A program made the position numbers and the translations under genes. A stretch of DNA of 64,000 nt from Streptomyces sp. WZ-12. Its GTDB lineage: Bacteria; Actinomycetota; Actinomycetes; Streptomycetales; Streptomycetaceae. The stretch's first letter is position 1. Each line of letters starts with the position of its first letter. The notes below the pieces were generated by a model. It worked only from the letters and a program-made list of their open reading frames with translations, did not search any database and was not told where the DNA came from. Shown here piece after piece: positions 27,623-38,004 of the stretch. The stretch is from contig NZ_CP118574.1 in NCBI RefSeq assembly GCF_028898845.1, positions 2,356,001 to 2,420,000 of the forward strand, given 5' to 3'.

Positions 27623-28426
27623 GTGCCGCCGTCCAGCGCCAGCACCTCCGCCGCCGATGCCAAGCCAGCAGGCGCCAGCGGTGGGGTCCAGTCCCTTGAG
27701 CGCGCCTTCGACCTGCTGGAGCGGATGGCCGACGCCGGCGGCGAGGTCGGCCTGAGCGAGCTCTCCGCCAGCAGCGGGCTGCCGCTGCCGACCATCCACC
27801 GGCTGATGCGCACGCTGGTCGCCTGCGGCTACGTCCGGCAGCAGCCCAACCGCCGGTACGCCCTCGGGCCGCGGTTGATCCGCCTCGGCGAGAGCGCCTC
27901 CCGCCTGCTGGGCACCTGGGCCCGACCGTTCCTGGCCCGCCTGGTGGAGGAGACCGGCGAGACCGCCAACATGGCGCTCCTGGACGGCGACGAGATCGTC
28001 TATGTCGCGCAGGTGCCCTCCCGGCACGCGGTGCGGATGTTCACCGAGGTCGGCCGCCGCGTCCTGCCGCACTCCACCGGCGTCGGCAAGGCGCTGCTGG
28101 CCAACCACCCGCCGGAGGAGGTCCGCGCCCTGCTCGGTCGCACCGGCATGCCCGCCGCGACCGACAAGACCATCACCGACCCGGAGCGCTTCCTCGACGC
28201 CCTCGCCGACGTCCGCCGCCTCGGCTACGCCGTGGACGACAACGAGCAGGAGATCGGCGTCCGCTGCCTGGCGGTCCCGGTCCCCAACTCGCCCACTTCC
28301 GCGGCGATTTCCATCTCCGGCCCGACCGGCCGGGTGACGGAGGCCGCGACCGACAAGATCGTCCCGGTGCTCCAGGACGTGGCGGCCCAGTTGTCGGTGG
28401 CGCTGGCCAACCAGACGCCCGGGTGA
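27623..28426 (+). CDS. allR: IclR-family regulator, probably of allantoin catabolism
   Basis: A 267-residue IclR protein. The N-terminal winged helix includes QSLERAFDLLERMADAGGEV and LPLPTIHRLMRTLVACGYV, and the C-terminal GAF-like effector domain contains VGRRVLPHSTGVGKALLANH and VDDNEQEIGVRCLAVPV. In Streptomyces an IclR repressor (AllR) next to the allantoin genes senses glyoxylate or allantoin intermediates; the location here fits that role. The start may be the TTG/GTG region at 27623, after a GAAAGGAA site. Symbol assigned by context. Confidence 0.8.
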   Translation: MPPSSASTSAADAKPAGASGGVQSLERAFDLLERMADAGGEVGLSELSASSGLPLPTIHRLMRTLVACGYVRQQPNRRYALGPRLIRLGESASRLLGTWARPFLARLVEETGETANMALLDGDEIVYVAQVPSRHAVRMFTEVGRRVLPHSTGVGKALLANHPPEEVRALLGRTGMPAATDKTITDPERFLDALADVRRLGYAVDDNEQEIGVRCLAVPVPNSPTSAAISISGPTGRVTEAATDKIVPVLQDVAAQLSVALANQTPG

Positions 28427-28456
28427 CGCCCGGGTGGGGCGGCCTTCGGCACCGCC

Positions 28457-28771
28457 TCACCTCGTCGGTAACCGCCCGAAGCGGTCGATCCGTTCCCGCA
28501 CCTCGGACAGCGCCGGCGACAGCGCGCTGACCGAGCCCACCGCCCCGGCTATCAGCAGCAGCGAGCGGCGCAGCCGGGCCACCTCGGGCCGCCCGTGGCT
28601 CACCATCGCGTCCAGCGCGGCCAGTTCCTCGTCCGCGGCCGGCCGGTCCGATAACTCGCCGGGGAGCGCGGCCAGTTGACGACGGAGCCGGGCCACCGCA
28701 GCCCGCAGCTCACGCACCCGCGGGTCGCCGGTGTCCCCGGCCGAACGGCTTTCCCTCTTCAACTGCTCCAC
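28457..28771 (-). CDS. DUF5955-like helical protein
   Basis: A 104-residue helical protein rich in Arg, Leu and Ala (VRELRAAVARLRRQLAALPG, then EVARLRRSLLLIAGAVGSVS). From memory it matches DUF5955 proteins of Streptomyces, found near HTH regulators. The GTG at 28771 is chosen over the TTG at 28789 because GGAGG lies upstream of it. It is convergent with allR, 30 bp away. Function is unknown. Confidence 0.65.
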   Translation of the reverse strand: MEQLKRESRSAGDTGDPRVRELRAAVARLRRQLAALPGELSDRPAADEELAALDAMVSHGRPEVARLRRSLLLIAGAVGSVSALSPALSEVRERIDRFGRLPTR

Positions 28772-28789
28772 AACTGCGGCGCCCTCCAA

Positions 28790-29313
28790 GGCCGTTGCCC
28801 GTTCCGCGATGCGGGACAGTTAACGCCACTCTGCGCCACCCGCGCCATACGCAGAGCAAAAAAACCGGCCCGCGGGCCGGTCCGGCGAGGCACCCGCACC
28901 GTCGCGCTGCGTGAAACCGGGCCACCGGCCCGTCCCCGCGGGCTCGTTGCGCCTCATGCCGGGGCACCGGGAGGCGTCCCTCACCCCGCCTCCCCTGGCT
29001 GGTTTTCACCCCTCGACCCTCGATTCCCCGACCCCACGACCGGTTTCGCCCCCTCTCGCACGCCCCTCCCGCCCCTCGCGGCCACTTCGCGCGCCGCGCA
29101 CGCCCCGCGCGCGAGTACCCGGCCGCTTCCTGACCATGCGTCAGCACGTGCGTTCCCCAGGACGCCCGTTGGCGTGGGCGCGTCCCGTACAAGGCGTATG
29201 GCGCGGCGCGATGGAGCATTCTCCCTTCCGGGGAAATATCCGGCATATCACTGGATCGCATAGCGCCGGATCGCACCGCACCGGAACACCGCACCACTGA
29301 ATCGGAGAACGCC
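28790..29313. other. 524-bp intergenic region with an orphan terminator
   Basis: No gene is convincing here on either strand; the open frames have poor codon bias. The region holds a terminator-like hairpin with a T7 run on the minus strand (28858-28881) and unusually C-rich sequence from 28980 to 29110. A GGAG site before 29314 serves the next gene. A small RNA on the minus strand ending at the hairpin is possible. Confidence 0.45.
28858..28881 (-). terminator. Intrinsic terminator with T7 tail on the minus strand
   Basis: On the minus strand ACCGGCCCGCGGGCCGGT, a perfect 18-bp inverted repeat, is followed by seven T residues in all. This is the most canonical intrinsic terminator in the window. 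It reads away from 29 kb, but no minus-strand gene ends there, so the transcript it stops is unknown. It could insulate the DUF5955-like gene from antisense transcription. Confidence 0.7.
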
Positions 29314-29550
29314 ATGGAGCCCAACCCCGGCCCCACCCCCGGCCCGGACCCCGACCCCGACTCCCGGCGCATCAGCGTCATCCGGCTCATCTGCCGGGCG
29401 TACGGCCTGACCGACGCGTCCGAGATCACCGAGGAACACATACACCGCTACGTCAGCGAGCGCCGGCGCGTGGACGAGCGGACGGACCAGCTCCGGGACC
29501 GGCTGCGGCCGTGGATCCCGCGCCAGCGGACATCGGGGGACGCGGCCTGA
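29314..29550 (+). CDS. Small hypothetical protein
   Basis: A 78-residue acidic and basic mixed protein that starts with a repeated PGP/DPDPD stretch and then reads ISVIRLICRAYGLTDASEIT and YVSERRRVDERTDQLRDRLR. Almost every codon ends in G or C, and a GGAG site precedes the ATG, so it looks real. It is followed after 48 bp by the nucleotidyltransferase gene. I do not recognise it. Confidence 0.6.
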   Translation: MEPNPGPTPGPDPDPDSRRISVIRLICRAYGLTDASEITEEHIHRYVSERRRVDERTDQLRDRLRPWIPRQRTSGDAA

Positions 29551-29598
29551 ACCAGGGCCGCAGGGGCGCCGCGCGCCGCCATGAGGTAAGCAGATGCC

Positions 29599-30243
29599 AT
29601 GGCACATCCAGGGGAGAGCGCAGGCGCCGGGGGGCGGGCGGGCCACGCACGGCCCGAGGGGAAGGTGGCCGGGCTGCTGCTCGCCGCGGGCGGCGGGCGG
29701 CGGCTGGGGGGCCGGCCGAAGGCACTGCTCGACCACCGGGGGCGCCCGTTGGTCGAGCATGCCGCCCGCGTCCTACGGGACGGCGGCTGCGGCCCGGTGC
29801 ACATCGTGTTGGGCGCGGCCGCGGAGACCGTACGGGACCGGGCGGAACTGACCGGCTACCACGTCTCGGTGAACCCCAACTGGGCCGCGGGCATGGGGAG
29901 TTCGCTCCGGGTGGGGCTGGCCGCGCTGGCCGGTGCGGAGGCGGACGCCGTGGTGGTGTCGCTGGTGGACCAGCCGGGCATCGGGACCGCCGCGGTGGCC
30001 CGGGTGGTGGCCGCTTCCACGGGGCGCGGGGCGCTGGCCGCCGCGGCGTACGGGGGCGAGCGGGGGCACCCGGTGCTGTTCGGCGCCGACCGGTGGGCCG
30101 ACATCGCGGCGAGCGCGGAGGGCGACCGGGGGGCGCGGGCCTATCTCCGGCAGCACGCCGACACGCTGACGCTCGTCGAGTGCGGTGACGTGGCCGAGCC
30201 GTACGACATCGACACGCCGGACGACCTGACGCGGCTGGAGTGA
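29599..30243 (+). CDS. MobA/MocA-like nucleotidyltransferase
   Basis: A 214-residue NTP transferase. The nucleotide-binding start reads GLLLAAGGGRRLGGRPKALL at about residues 24-43, then SLVDQPGIG marks the metal-binding Asp, and ERGHPVLFG the acceptor site. These features fit the MocA family that adds CMP to molybdopterin for xanthine dehydrogenase-type enzymes. The purine catabolic context supports such a role, although no xanthine dehydrogenase gene lies in this window. The ATG at 29599 is one of several possible starts; an extra 20 residues precede the core. Confidence 0.8.
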   Translation: MAHPGESAGAGGRAGHARPEGKVAGLLLAAGGGRRLGGRPKALLDHRGRPLVEHAARVLRDGGCGPVHIVLGAAAETVRDRAELTGYHVSVNPNWAAGMGSSLRVGLAALAGAEADAVVVSLVDQPGIGTAAVARVVAASTGRGALAAAAYGGERGHPVLFGADRWADIAASAEGDRGARAYLRQHADTLTLVECGDVAEPYDIDTPDDLTRLE

Positions 30244-30407
30244 CGGGCCGACCGGGCGGGCTCGCCGCGCAGAACGCCCGCCGCGGGCGGAAGTTGACGG
30301 GAAACCGACGCCACGGAGCCCCGCCGGGGCGGGAGTAATGGAGAGTGACCACGGTGGCACCGAGAGCCATTCGATCACCACTTCTGTCGACTCGGAGAAT
30401 CTCGACG

Positions 30408-30439
30408 TCAACAAACCATTGAAGTTCCGCGATAAGGAA
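30408..30439. promoter_or_regulatory. Overlapping regulatory motifs upstream of aceB
   Basis: Two motifs sit side by side 135-165 bp before the malate synthase start. The first (30408-30422) is TCAACA-AAC-CATTGA, a degenerate version of the TCAACA-N3-TGTTGA palindrome. The second (30425-30439) is TTCC-GCGATAA-GGAA, preceded by AAG just as at hyi (48201). Their arrangement suggests that aceB integrates two controls, one shared with the allantoin genes. Confidence 0.5.
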
Positions 30440-30572
30440 ACTAGTCTCCACTGGTCAGAAGCGCCCTGTACCCGAACGGCGCCCGCGACCGTATCTCGGA
30501 ACTGGCGGCACCCGGTGCCGCCCAGGTGCCCCGGCGGCCGCCAGGCACCGCCGCTGAATGGAGTGACAGCTC

Positions 30573-32213
<1,641 letters not shown>

Positions 32214-32227
32214 TCGACGACGGCCCC

Positions 32228-32265
32228 GGGCCCGCGCACCCCCGCTCCGGGGTGGGCGCGGGCCC
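32228..32265 (+). terminator. Terminator hairpin after aceB
   Basis: GGGCCCGCGC-ACCCC pairs with GGGGTgGGCGCGGGCCC with a small bulge, 14 bp after the aceB stop. It is very stable and placed as expected for the end of the aceB transcript. Confidence 0.65.
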
Positions 32266-32390
32266 TTCGTCGTCCCGGGAACCCCACGAGTACCATCGCC
32301 GCATGCCGCCCGCCTCCCCAGAAGCCCCCCTCCCCGATTCCACGAAAACCCCCTCCGCGGCACCCCAGGCCACTAGGATGCACGCTGGTC

Positions 32391-32457
32391 CAGCGGGCAG
32401 CGGGCAGCGGGCAGCGGGCAGCGGGCAGCGGGCAGCGGGCAGCGGGCAGCGGGCAGC
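32391..32457. repeat. Tandem heptamer repeat (CAGCGGG)n, about 9.6 copies
   Basis: Sixty-seven bases consist of perfect back-to-back copies of CAGCGGG, ending 6 bp before the GTG start of the next gene. Since 7 is not a multiple of 3, gain or loss of a unit would shift any frame read through it. It may be a length-variable tract that affects expression of the downstream gene. Confidence 0.95.
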
Positions 32458-32463
32458 AAGTCG

Positions 32464-34083
32464 GTGTTGTTCGCGGTGCGTTCGGCGGTCGCGCTGCACC
32501 GGCTCCTGGACGTGCTGCCGGTCTTCGCCGGTGACCCGCGCATCCGACGCCACTTCACCCTCGTCCCCGGGTCCGCCTTCGCGGCCGAGGCGCTCGGCGG
32601 GCTGGACGGGGCCGGGGCCCGGCTCGTGCCGTGGGACGACGCCGTCCGAACCTCCTACGACCTCGTCCTCGCCGCCAGTCCCAAGGGCGACCTGGACCGG
32701 CTCCGCGGCCCGCTCGTCCTGCTGCCGCACGGCGCGGGCTTCGGCAAGTCGCTTCCCGGGGAGGGCTCGGCGGACTCCGCCTCCGGGTTGGACGCGACGT
32801 TCCTGATGCGGGACGGCGTCCCGCTCGCGGATCTGCACGCCCTGGCCCACGGCGACCAGGTCGCCGCGCTGACGGCGCGCTGCCCCGCCGCGGCCCCGCG
32901 CGCCGCCGTCGTCGGGGACCCCACCCTGGACCGGCTGCTCGCCTCCCGGGGGCGGCGCGAGCGGTACCGTGCCGCGCTCGGCACCGGCGGCCGCCGGCTG
33001 GTCGTCCTCACCTCCACCTGGGGACCGGAGTCCCTCCTCGCCCGGCACCCCGGGCTCCCCGCCCGACTCGTCGCCGAACTCCCGCAGGACGCCTACCAGG
33101 TGGCGCTCGTCCTGCATCCCAATGACCACAGCGAGACCGGGGCTCAGGACCTGGCCGAGTGGCTCGCCCCGGCCGTCGCCGGCGGGCTGCTGGTGCCCCG
33201 TCCCCACGAGGAGTGGGCCGCCGTCCTGGTCGCGGCGGACGCCGTGCTCACCGATCACGGCTCGACGGCCCTGTATGCGGCGGCCCTGGACCGGCCGCTG
33301 CTCGCCGTCTGCGACGGCGGCGCGGAACTGCTCCCCGGCAGCCCGATGGCGCGCCTGCTCACCGCCGTTCCCACGTTCCGCTCGCCGGACGACCTCGACG
33401 CCACCGTCGCGCGGCACCGGCCGGGGTCCGTCCGCGCCCTGGCCGACGGTGCCTTCGCGGAGCGGGGGCGGGCGCTGGAGTGGCTGCGGGCCGCGGTATA
33501 CGGGCGGTTGGGGTTGTCGCCGCCTGCCGCGCCCGCCGAGCCCCGGCTGCTCCCGCCACCGCGCTGCACCGCCCCCGCGCCGGTCGCCTGGGCGGTCCGC
33601 ACCACGGTCGACGGCACCACGGTCACCGTCGAGCGCCATCCGCCGGGCGGGGAAGGCCCGTTGGGGCACCTGGCCGTCGAGGAGGACGCCGCCAGCGTCC
33701 GGCACGCCCGGTCGGCGGCGGTGCTCTTCCGCCGCGCCCGCCCGGCATCCGGCGACACCGCCTGGACGGCGGGCGGTTGGACCGCCCATGCGCTCGCCCG
33801 CTACCCGGGGCGCCGCACCGCCGCCGTACTGCTCGCCGCCGACCGTTGCGTGCTGCGCCGGCCGGGCGGGGCGCTGCTGTCCGTCCGGATCGCGGCCCGG
33901 GAGGAGGCCGGTCGGGTCCACCGGCCCGATCCGGCGGCCGTGGTGTCGGCGGTCCACGCCTGGCTCGCCCGCTCTGCGGCGGAGGTGACCTGGCCGGTGA
34001 CCCTCATCTGCCGGATCGGCGGCCGGAGTTACCGCGCCCGGCTGGCGCCCGCCACCGAGGACGAGGCCGCCCTGGAGGTCTGA
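32464..34083 (+). CDS. GT-B/CDP-glycerol-transferase-like protein of unknown function
   Basis: A 539-residue protein starting at GTG 32464. It reads LFAVRSAVALHRLLDVLPVF at the start, then LVLLPHGAGFGKSLPGEG, LTSTWGPESLLARHPGLP, VALVLHPNDHS and AADAVLTDHGSTALYAAALD. The HP(N/D)xxS and DHGST segments resemble the C-terminal half of CDP-glycerol glycerophosphotransferases with a GT-B fold. From memory such Streptomyces proteins are often misnamed translation initiation factor 2. The last 150 residues are Arg/Ala-rich and unrelated. There is no signal peptide. The start is uncertain because a heptamer repeat replaces the ribosome-binding site. Confidence 0.7.
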   Translation: MLFAVRSAVALHRLLDVLPVFAGDPRIRRHFTLVPGSAFAAEALGGLDGAGARLVPWDDAVRTSYDLVLAASPKGDLDRLRGPLVLLPHGAGFGKSLPGEGSADSASGLDATFLMRDGVPLADLHALAHGDQVAALTARCPAAAPRAAVVGDPTLDRLLASRGRRERYRAALGTGGRRLVVLTSTWGPESLLARHPGLPARLVAELPQDAYQVALVLHPNDHSETGAQDLAEWLAPAVAGGLLVPRPHEEWAAVLVAADAVLTDHGSTALYAAALDRPLLAVCDGGAELLPGSPMARLLTAVPTFRSPDDLDATVARHRPGSVRALADGAFAERGRALEWLRAAVYGRLGLSPPAAPAEPRLLPPPRCTAPAPVAWAVRTTVDGTTVTVERHPPGGEGPLGHLAVEEDAASVRHARSAAVLFRRARPASGDTAWTAGGWTAHALARYPGRRTAAVLLAADRCVLRRPGGALLSVRIAAREEAGRVHRPDPAAVVSAVHAWLARSAAEVTWPVTLICRIGGRSYRARLAPATEDEAALEV

Positions 34084-34103
34084 GCGGCCGGCCGGGGTCG
34101 CGG

Positions 34104-36239
34104 TCACTCGCGCGGGCGGCCGCCGGCCCGTTCCCGGACCGCGCGGGCGGCCTCCCGGTAGGCGGTGGCCGCGGCGTCGTCCCCGGTCTCCGCGACGAGT
34201 TCGGCGAGCGCGTGCAGCACCCGCACCTCGTCGGTGGTGGAGCGGCGTCGGCGGGCGCCGTCGAGGGCGGCCTCGTAGAGCGCGCGGGCCGGCTCCGGGC
34301 GGCCGCGGCGCCGCAGCACCCGCCCGAGGGCGAAGCCGGTGCGCGCGGTCATCCGCTCGCGCCGCTGCTCCCCCGCCCTCTCGTGCGCCCGGGTCAACTC
34401 GGCCTCGGCGCGGTCGAGTTCGCCGAGTCCCTCCCATGCCTGCCCGAGCAGATAGCCGAGCAGCAGCACGCCGTAGGGGTTCGGGATCTCCGCGTGGAGG
34501 CGGGCGGAGCGCTGGTAGTCGGGGACGGCGGCGGCCCAGTGGCCCTGTTCGGCCTGGAGCCGGCCGCGGAATTCGAGCGCCGAGGCGTACAGCTTGCGGT
34601 CCTGCGCGTCGGTGCCGAGCAGGGCCGCACCGCTCACCGCGGCGTCCAACTCCCGGCCGGCCTCCTCGTACCGCTCGCTCTCCCACAACGGGCGCGCGAG
34701 TTGGCAGCGCATCCGGATGGTGGCCCGCAGGTCCTCGGCGCGCTGGGCGGCGTCCCGGCCGGCGCGGAAGGAGTCGATGTGGTCGGCGCTGCCCGGGTGG
34801 TCCAGGAGGTGCGTCCACAGGGGCTCGCACAGTGCCCAGGACTCGGCGTGCAGCCCGACGGCGGACGCCAGGTGGACGCCGGCGTGCAGGACCCGCCGCT
34901 CGGCGTGCAACCAGTGCAGGGCGGCCGGCTTGTCGGGGAAGTCCAGGTCCGGTGCGTCCGGGAGCGCGGCGGTCGGCGGGGCCAGGGTCAACCGTCCGCC
35001 GGTGGCCAGGCGGTCGGCGCGCTGGGCCTGGCGGAGCAGCCAGCGCAGCAGTCGGCGCCGCCCGTCGTCCGCCTCGTCCGGTGCCCCGTCGGCGGCGGCC
35101 CGGCGGCGGGCGTGACCGCGGACCAGGTCGTGCATCCGCAGCCGTTCGGCGGGGGCGTCGCTATCCGGGTGGGCGTCCACGGCGTCCGGGTCCGGGCCGG
35201 CGTCGAGCAGACCGGCCCGCTCCAACTCCGCCAGCGCGTCCATGGCGGCGTCCGGGCCCGTACCGAGGAGGGCCGTGGCGGCTTCCGGGGAGAGGGCCAC
35301 GCCGGGGAGGGCGGCGAAGAGCCGGTACGCGGCGCGGGCCTGCGGGGCGAGGTCCGCGTATGCGGTGTCCCAGACGTGCTCGATGTCCGGCACCCCCTTC
35401 TCCCGTAGTTCCGCGGCGAGTTCGGCGGTCAAGCGGGTCCAGCCGCGCCGCCTGTTGCGGCGCACCCAGCGGCCGGCGACCCGCAGCGCGGCCGGCAGCC
35501 CGCCGCACCCTTCGGCGAGCGCGGCGGCGGTCTGCGGACGGGCGGTCAGCGCCGGGTCGTCGACGGTGTGCAGCAGGAGCCGTACGGCGTGCTCGTCGGC
35601 GAGCGGGCGGAGCGGGAGTTCGACGGCCGTGCCCGGTTCGAGGTCGTCGAGGCGGTGTTGGCCCGCCAGGATCACCACGCTGCCGGGCGACGACGGCAGC
35701 AGCAGGGCGGCCTCCGCCTCGAAGCCGCGGACGTTGTCCAGGACGACCACCAGGCGGCGGGGCCGGGTCTCGTCCCAGTATTGGCCGCGGCGGGCGGCGA
35801 ACGACCGCTCCACCCAGTCGCGTTCGACGCCCAGGGTGCGCAGCAGTTGGCCCAGGGCTTCGTGGGTGTCGACGGCGCCGGCGCGCCGGTCCGCGTCGAG
35901 GTCGGCATAGAGGACGCCGTCGGGGCAGCGGGCGTGCAGGCGGCGGGCGAGCCGGAAGGCGAGTGCGGTCTTGCCCACGCCGGAGAGGCCGGTCAGCGCG
36001 ATGATCAGGGGTCGGTCGGCCGACTGGGCGTCGAGCCATGCCTCGGCGGCCTCCAGGGCCGCGGACTGCTCCTCCTCGCGGTTCTCGAAGTGCCCGATCT
36101 CCGGCGGTAATTGACAGGGGGTTCGGCGGGGCGCGGACGTTCCCGCGGCGTGCATGTGCACCGTTCCGATGTGCCCGGCCTGCACCAGGTGCTGCACCTC
36201 GGCGCCGCCGCCCACGCTGTTCCATGTCTCTTCGGCCAC
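34104..36239 (-). CDS. NB-ARC/TPR protein (STAND NTPase, NLR-like)
   Basis: A 711-residue signalling ATPase. The NTPase domain has Walker A GLSGVGKT at 84-91, Walker B LVVVLDN at 163-169, a GLPAAL motif and an LRMHDLV (MHD) motif, all hallmarks of NB-ARC. From about residue 470 TPR-like helices follow (ESERYEEAGRELDAAV, GELDRAEAELTRAHERAG). The first 30 residues, NSVGGGAEVQHLVQAGHIG then TVHMH, resemble the amyloid-like motifs described at the N-termini of bacterial NLR proteins. No SARP DNA-binding domain is present. Roles of such proteins include regulation and anti-phage defence. Confidence 0.85.
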   Translation of the reverse strand: MAEETWNSVGGGAEVQHLVQAGHIGTVHMHAAGTSAPRRTPCQLPPEIGHFENREEEQSAALEAAEAWLDAQSADRPLIIALTGLSGVGKTALAFRLARRLHARCPDGVLYADLDADRRAGAVDTHEALGQLLRTLGVERDWVERSFAARRGQYWDETRPRRLVVVLDNVRGFEAEAALLLPSSPGSVVILAGQHRLDDLEPGTAVELPLRPLADEHAVRLLLHTVDDPALTARPQTAAALAEGCGGLPAALRVAGRWVRRNRRRGWTRLTAELAAELREKGVPDIEHVWDTAYADLAPQARAAYRLFAALPGVALSPEAATALLGTGPDAAMDALAELERAGLLDAGPDPDAVDAHPDSDAPAERLRMHDLVRGHARRRAAADGAPDEADDGRRRLLRWLLRQAQRADRLATGGRLTLAPPTAALPDAPDLDFPDKPAALHWLHAERRVLHAGVHLASAVGLHAESWALCEPLWTHLLDHPGSADHIDSFRAGRDAAQRAEDLRATIRMRCQLARPLWESERYEEAGRELDAAVSGAALLGTDAQDRKLYASALEFRGRLQAEQGHWAAAVPDYQRSARLHAEIPNPYGVLLLGYLLGQAWEGLGELDRAEAELTRAHERAGEQRRERMTARTGFALGRVLRRRGRPEPARALYEAALDGARRRRSTTDEVRVLHALAELVAETGDDAAATAYREAARAVRERAGGRPRE

Positions 36240-36411
36240 GGGGCAACTCTAGGGGCAGGCGACGGCCGTTCGGCACCGGAACGCGGCGGTCCACGGGGTG
36301 GCCGGGCTGCGGTGGGGGTGGTTGTCAGTGGCGGCTCGTACGGTGGGGACATGCTCGGTCGCGGGGCGTGCGGGCCGTGGTGTGGGGGGTGCGGTCGGCG
36401 GGCGGGGCGGT

Positions 36412-38004
36412 TCATGTGAGGACCGCACCCAGTGCCACGAAGGCGCAGATCAGGACGGAGAGGAGGGCGAGGTAGGGGGCGACGAAGCGGAGGTAGGTGT
36501 CGTAGCCGATTTTGGCGAGGGAGACGCCGCCCATGACGACGGCGGTGGTGGGGACCCAGAGGTTCATCCAGCCGCTGGCGGCCTGCCAGGCGGTGACGAC
36601 GACGGGGCGGGCGACGCCGGCGAAGTCGGCGAGCGGGGCGAGGATGGGCATGGCGAGGGTGGCGTGCCCCGAGGTGGAGGGGATCAGGAAGGCCAGGGGG
36701 AGGTTGACGACGAAGACGATCACGCCGAAGAGGGCCGAGGGGGTGCCGGCGACCACGCCCTCGATGGAGTGCAGCACGGTGTCGGTGACCTTGGCGTTGT
36801 TCATGATGACGGTGACGCCGCGGGCCAGGACGATGACCAGCGCGGGCGAGATGAAGTCGGCGGCGCCCTGGATGAAGGTGGCGGTCAGGCGTTGCTCGCC
36901 CATCCGGGCCAGCAGTCCCACCAGCACCGAGCCGACCAGGAACATCGCCGCCAACTCCGGGAAGGACCAGTCCAGTTCCCAGGAGTAGGGGGTGGCGTCG
37001 GCACGGCCGGTGAGGGCGCCGGACCACGGGATGACCGAGAAGATCATGAAGGCGAAGAGCAGGGTGACGCCGAGCAGGACCGCCTTGTGGAGGCCGGTCA
37101 GCGGCGGGGGTTCGGCGGTGTCCGGGGCGGTCTGGGCGTGGGCGCGGTCGCCGGGGAGGAAGCCGCACAGCGAGCGGTCGGGGTCGGCGCGCACCCGGCG
37201 GGCGTAGCGGATGACGTAGGCGATGGTGACGGCGGTCAGCACCAGCCACATCGCGACGCGCAGCGCGATGCCGTCGCCGAGGGAGATCTCGGCGGCGGAG
37301 GAGGCGACGCCGGTGGCGAACGGGTTGACGGTGGAGCACAGCACGCCGATGCCGGCGCCGAGGATGATCGCGCCGGTGGCCACCAGGCGGTCGAAGCCGA
37401 GGGCCAGCATCAGCGGGACGATCAGGCCGTAGAAGCCCAGGGTCTCCTCGGCGAAGCCCTCCACGGTGCCGAGGAGGGAGAAGACCGCCATCACGCCGGC
37501 GATGAGGAGGGCGCCGCGGTCGCGGAGGCGGTGGGCGAGGCGGCCGATCCCGCGGTCCAGGGCGCCGGTGGCGAAGACGACGGTGATGAAGGCGCCGATG
37601 GCCAGGACGAAGAGGAACACGCCGGCGCTGCCGTACAGTTCGCCGACCAGGTCCGGGCCCACCAGGCCGGTCTTGGCGTCCCGGACGCCGTAGAGACCGT
37701 TGACCGGGGAGAGGAAGAGGTCGCCGAGCCGCTCGGGGAAGGTGCGGCCGGAGGGGGCGGAGTGGTAGGTGCCCTGGAGGGGGCGGCCGGCGGTGGTGCG
37801 GGTGTAGGTGCCGGCGGGCAGCACGAAGGTCAGCGCCCAGATGACGATGGTGACCAGGACAAGGACGGTGAGGGCGCTGGGGAAGGTGAAGCGGCGGCCG
37901 CCGGTGTCCTCGCCGTCCGACGCGGTCGCGCCGTTGGCCGACGGCGTCGAGGCGCCGTCGTCGGGCGGCTTCGGGGCCTCGTCGTCGGACGCCCCCGGGG
38001 TCAT
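36412..38004 (-). CDS. YfcC-family C4-dicarboxylate/basic amino acid carrier-like permease
   Basis: A 530-residue membrane protein with about twelve spans and a 40-residue acidic cytoplasmic tail at the N-terminus. LTFVLPAGTYTR in the first span region, GAGIGVLCSTVNPFATGVAS and FLIPSTSGHATLAMPILAPL are typical of the DcuC/YfcC group. The ATG at 38004 overlaps the stop of the preceding frame (ATGA). The substrate could be a dicarboxylate, peptide or amino acid. Confidence 0.85.
   Translation of the reverse strand: MTPGASDDEAPKPPDDGASTPSANGATASDGEDTGGRRFTFPSALTVLVLVTIVIWALTFVLPAGTYTRTTAGRPLQGTYHSAPSGRTFPERLGDLFLSPVNGLYGVRDAKTGLVGPDLVGELYGSAGVFLFVLAIGAFITVVFATGALDRGIGRLAHRLRDRGALLIAGVMAVFSLLGTVEGFAEETLGFYGLIVPLMLALGFDRLVATGAIILGAGIGVLCSTVNPFATGVASSAAEISLGDGIALRVAMWLVLTAVTIAYVIRYARRVRADPDRSLCGFLPGDRAHAQTAPDTAEPPPLTGLHKAVLLGVTLLFAFMIFSVIPWSGALTGRADATPYSWELDWSFPELAAMFLVGSVLVGLLARMGEQRLTATFIQGAADFISPALVIVLARGVTVIMNNAKVTDTVLHSIEGVVAGTPSALFGVIVFVVNLPLAFLIPSTSGHATLAMPILAPLADFAGVARPVVVTAWQAASGWMNLWVPTTAVVMGGVSLAKIGYDTYLRFVAPYLALLSVLICAFVALGAVLT

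Noticed and set aside
28710..29441. 243-codon minus-strand ORF ending near the orphan terminator
   Set aside because: It overlaps the well-coded small gene at 29314 and shows no domain; its stop lies 150 bp to the left of the hairpin, so the terminator would be inside the gene.
32391..32457. CRISPR or attachment site at the heptamer repeat
   Set aside because: It is a simple 7-bp tandem repeat with no spacers and no integrase or tRNA gene nearby.
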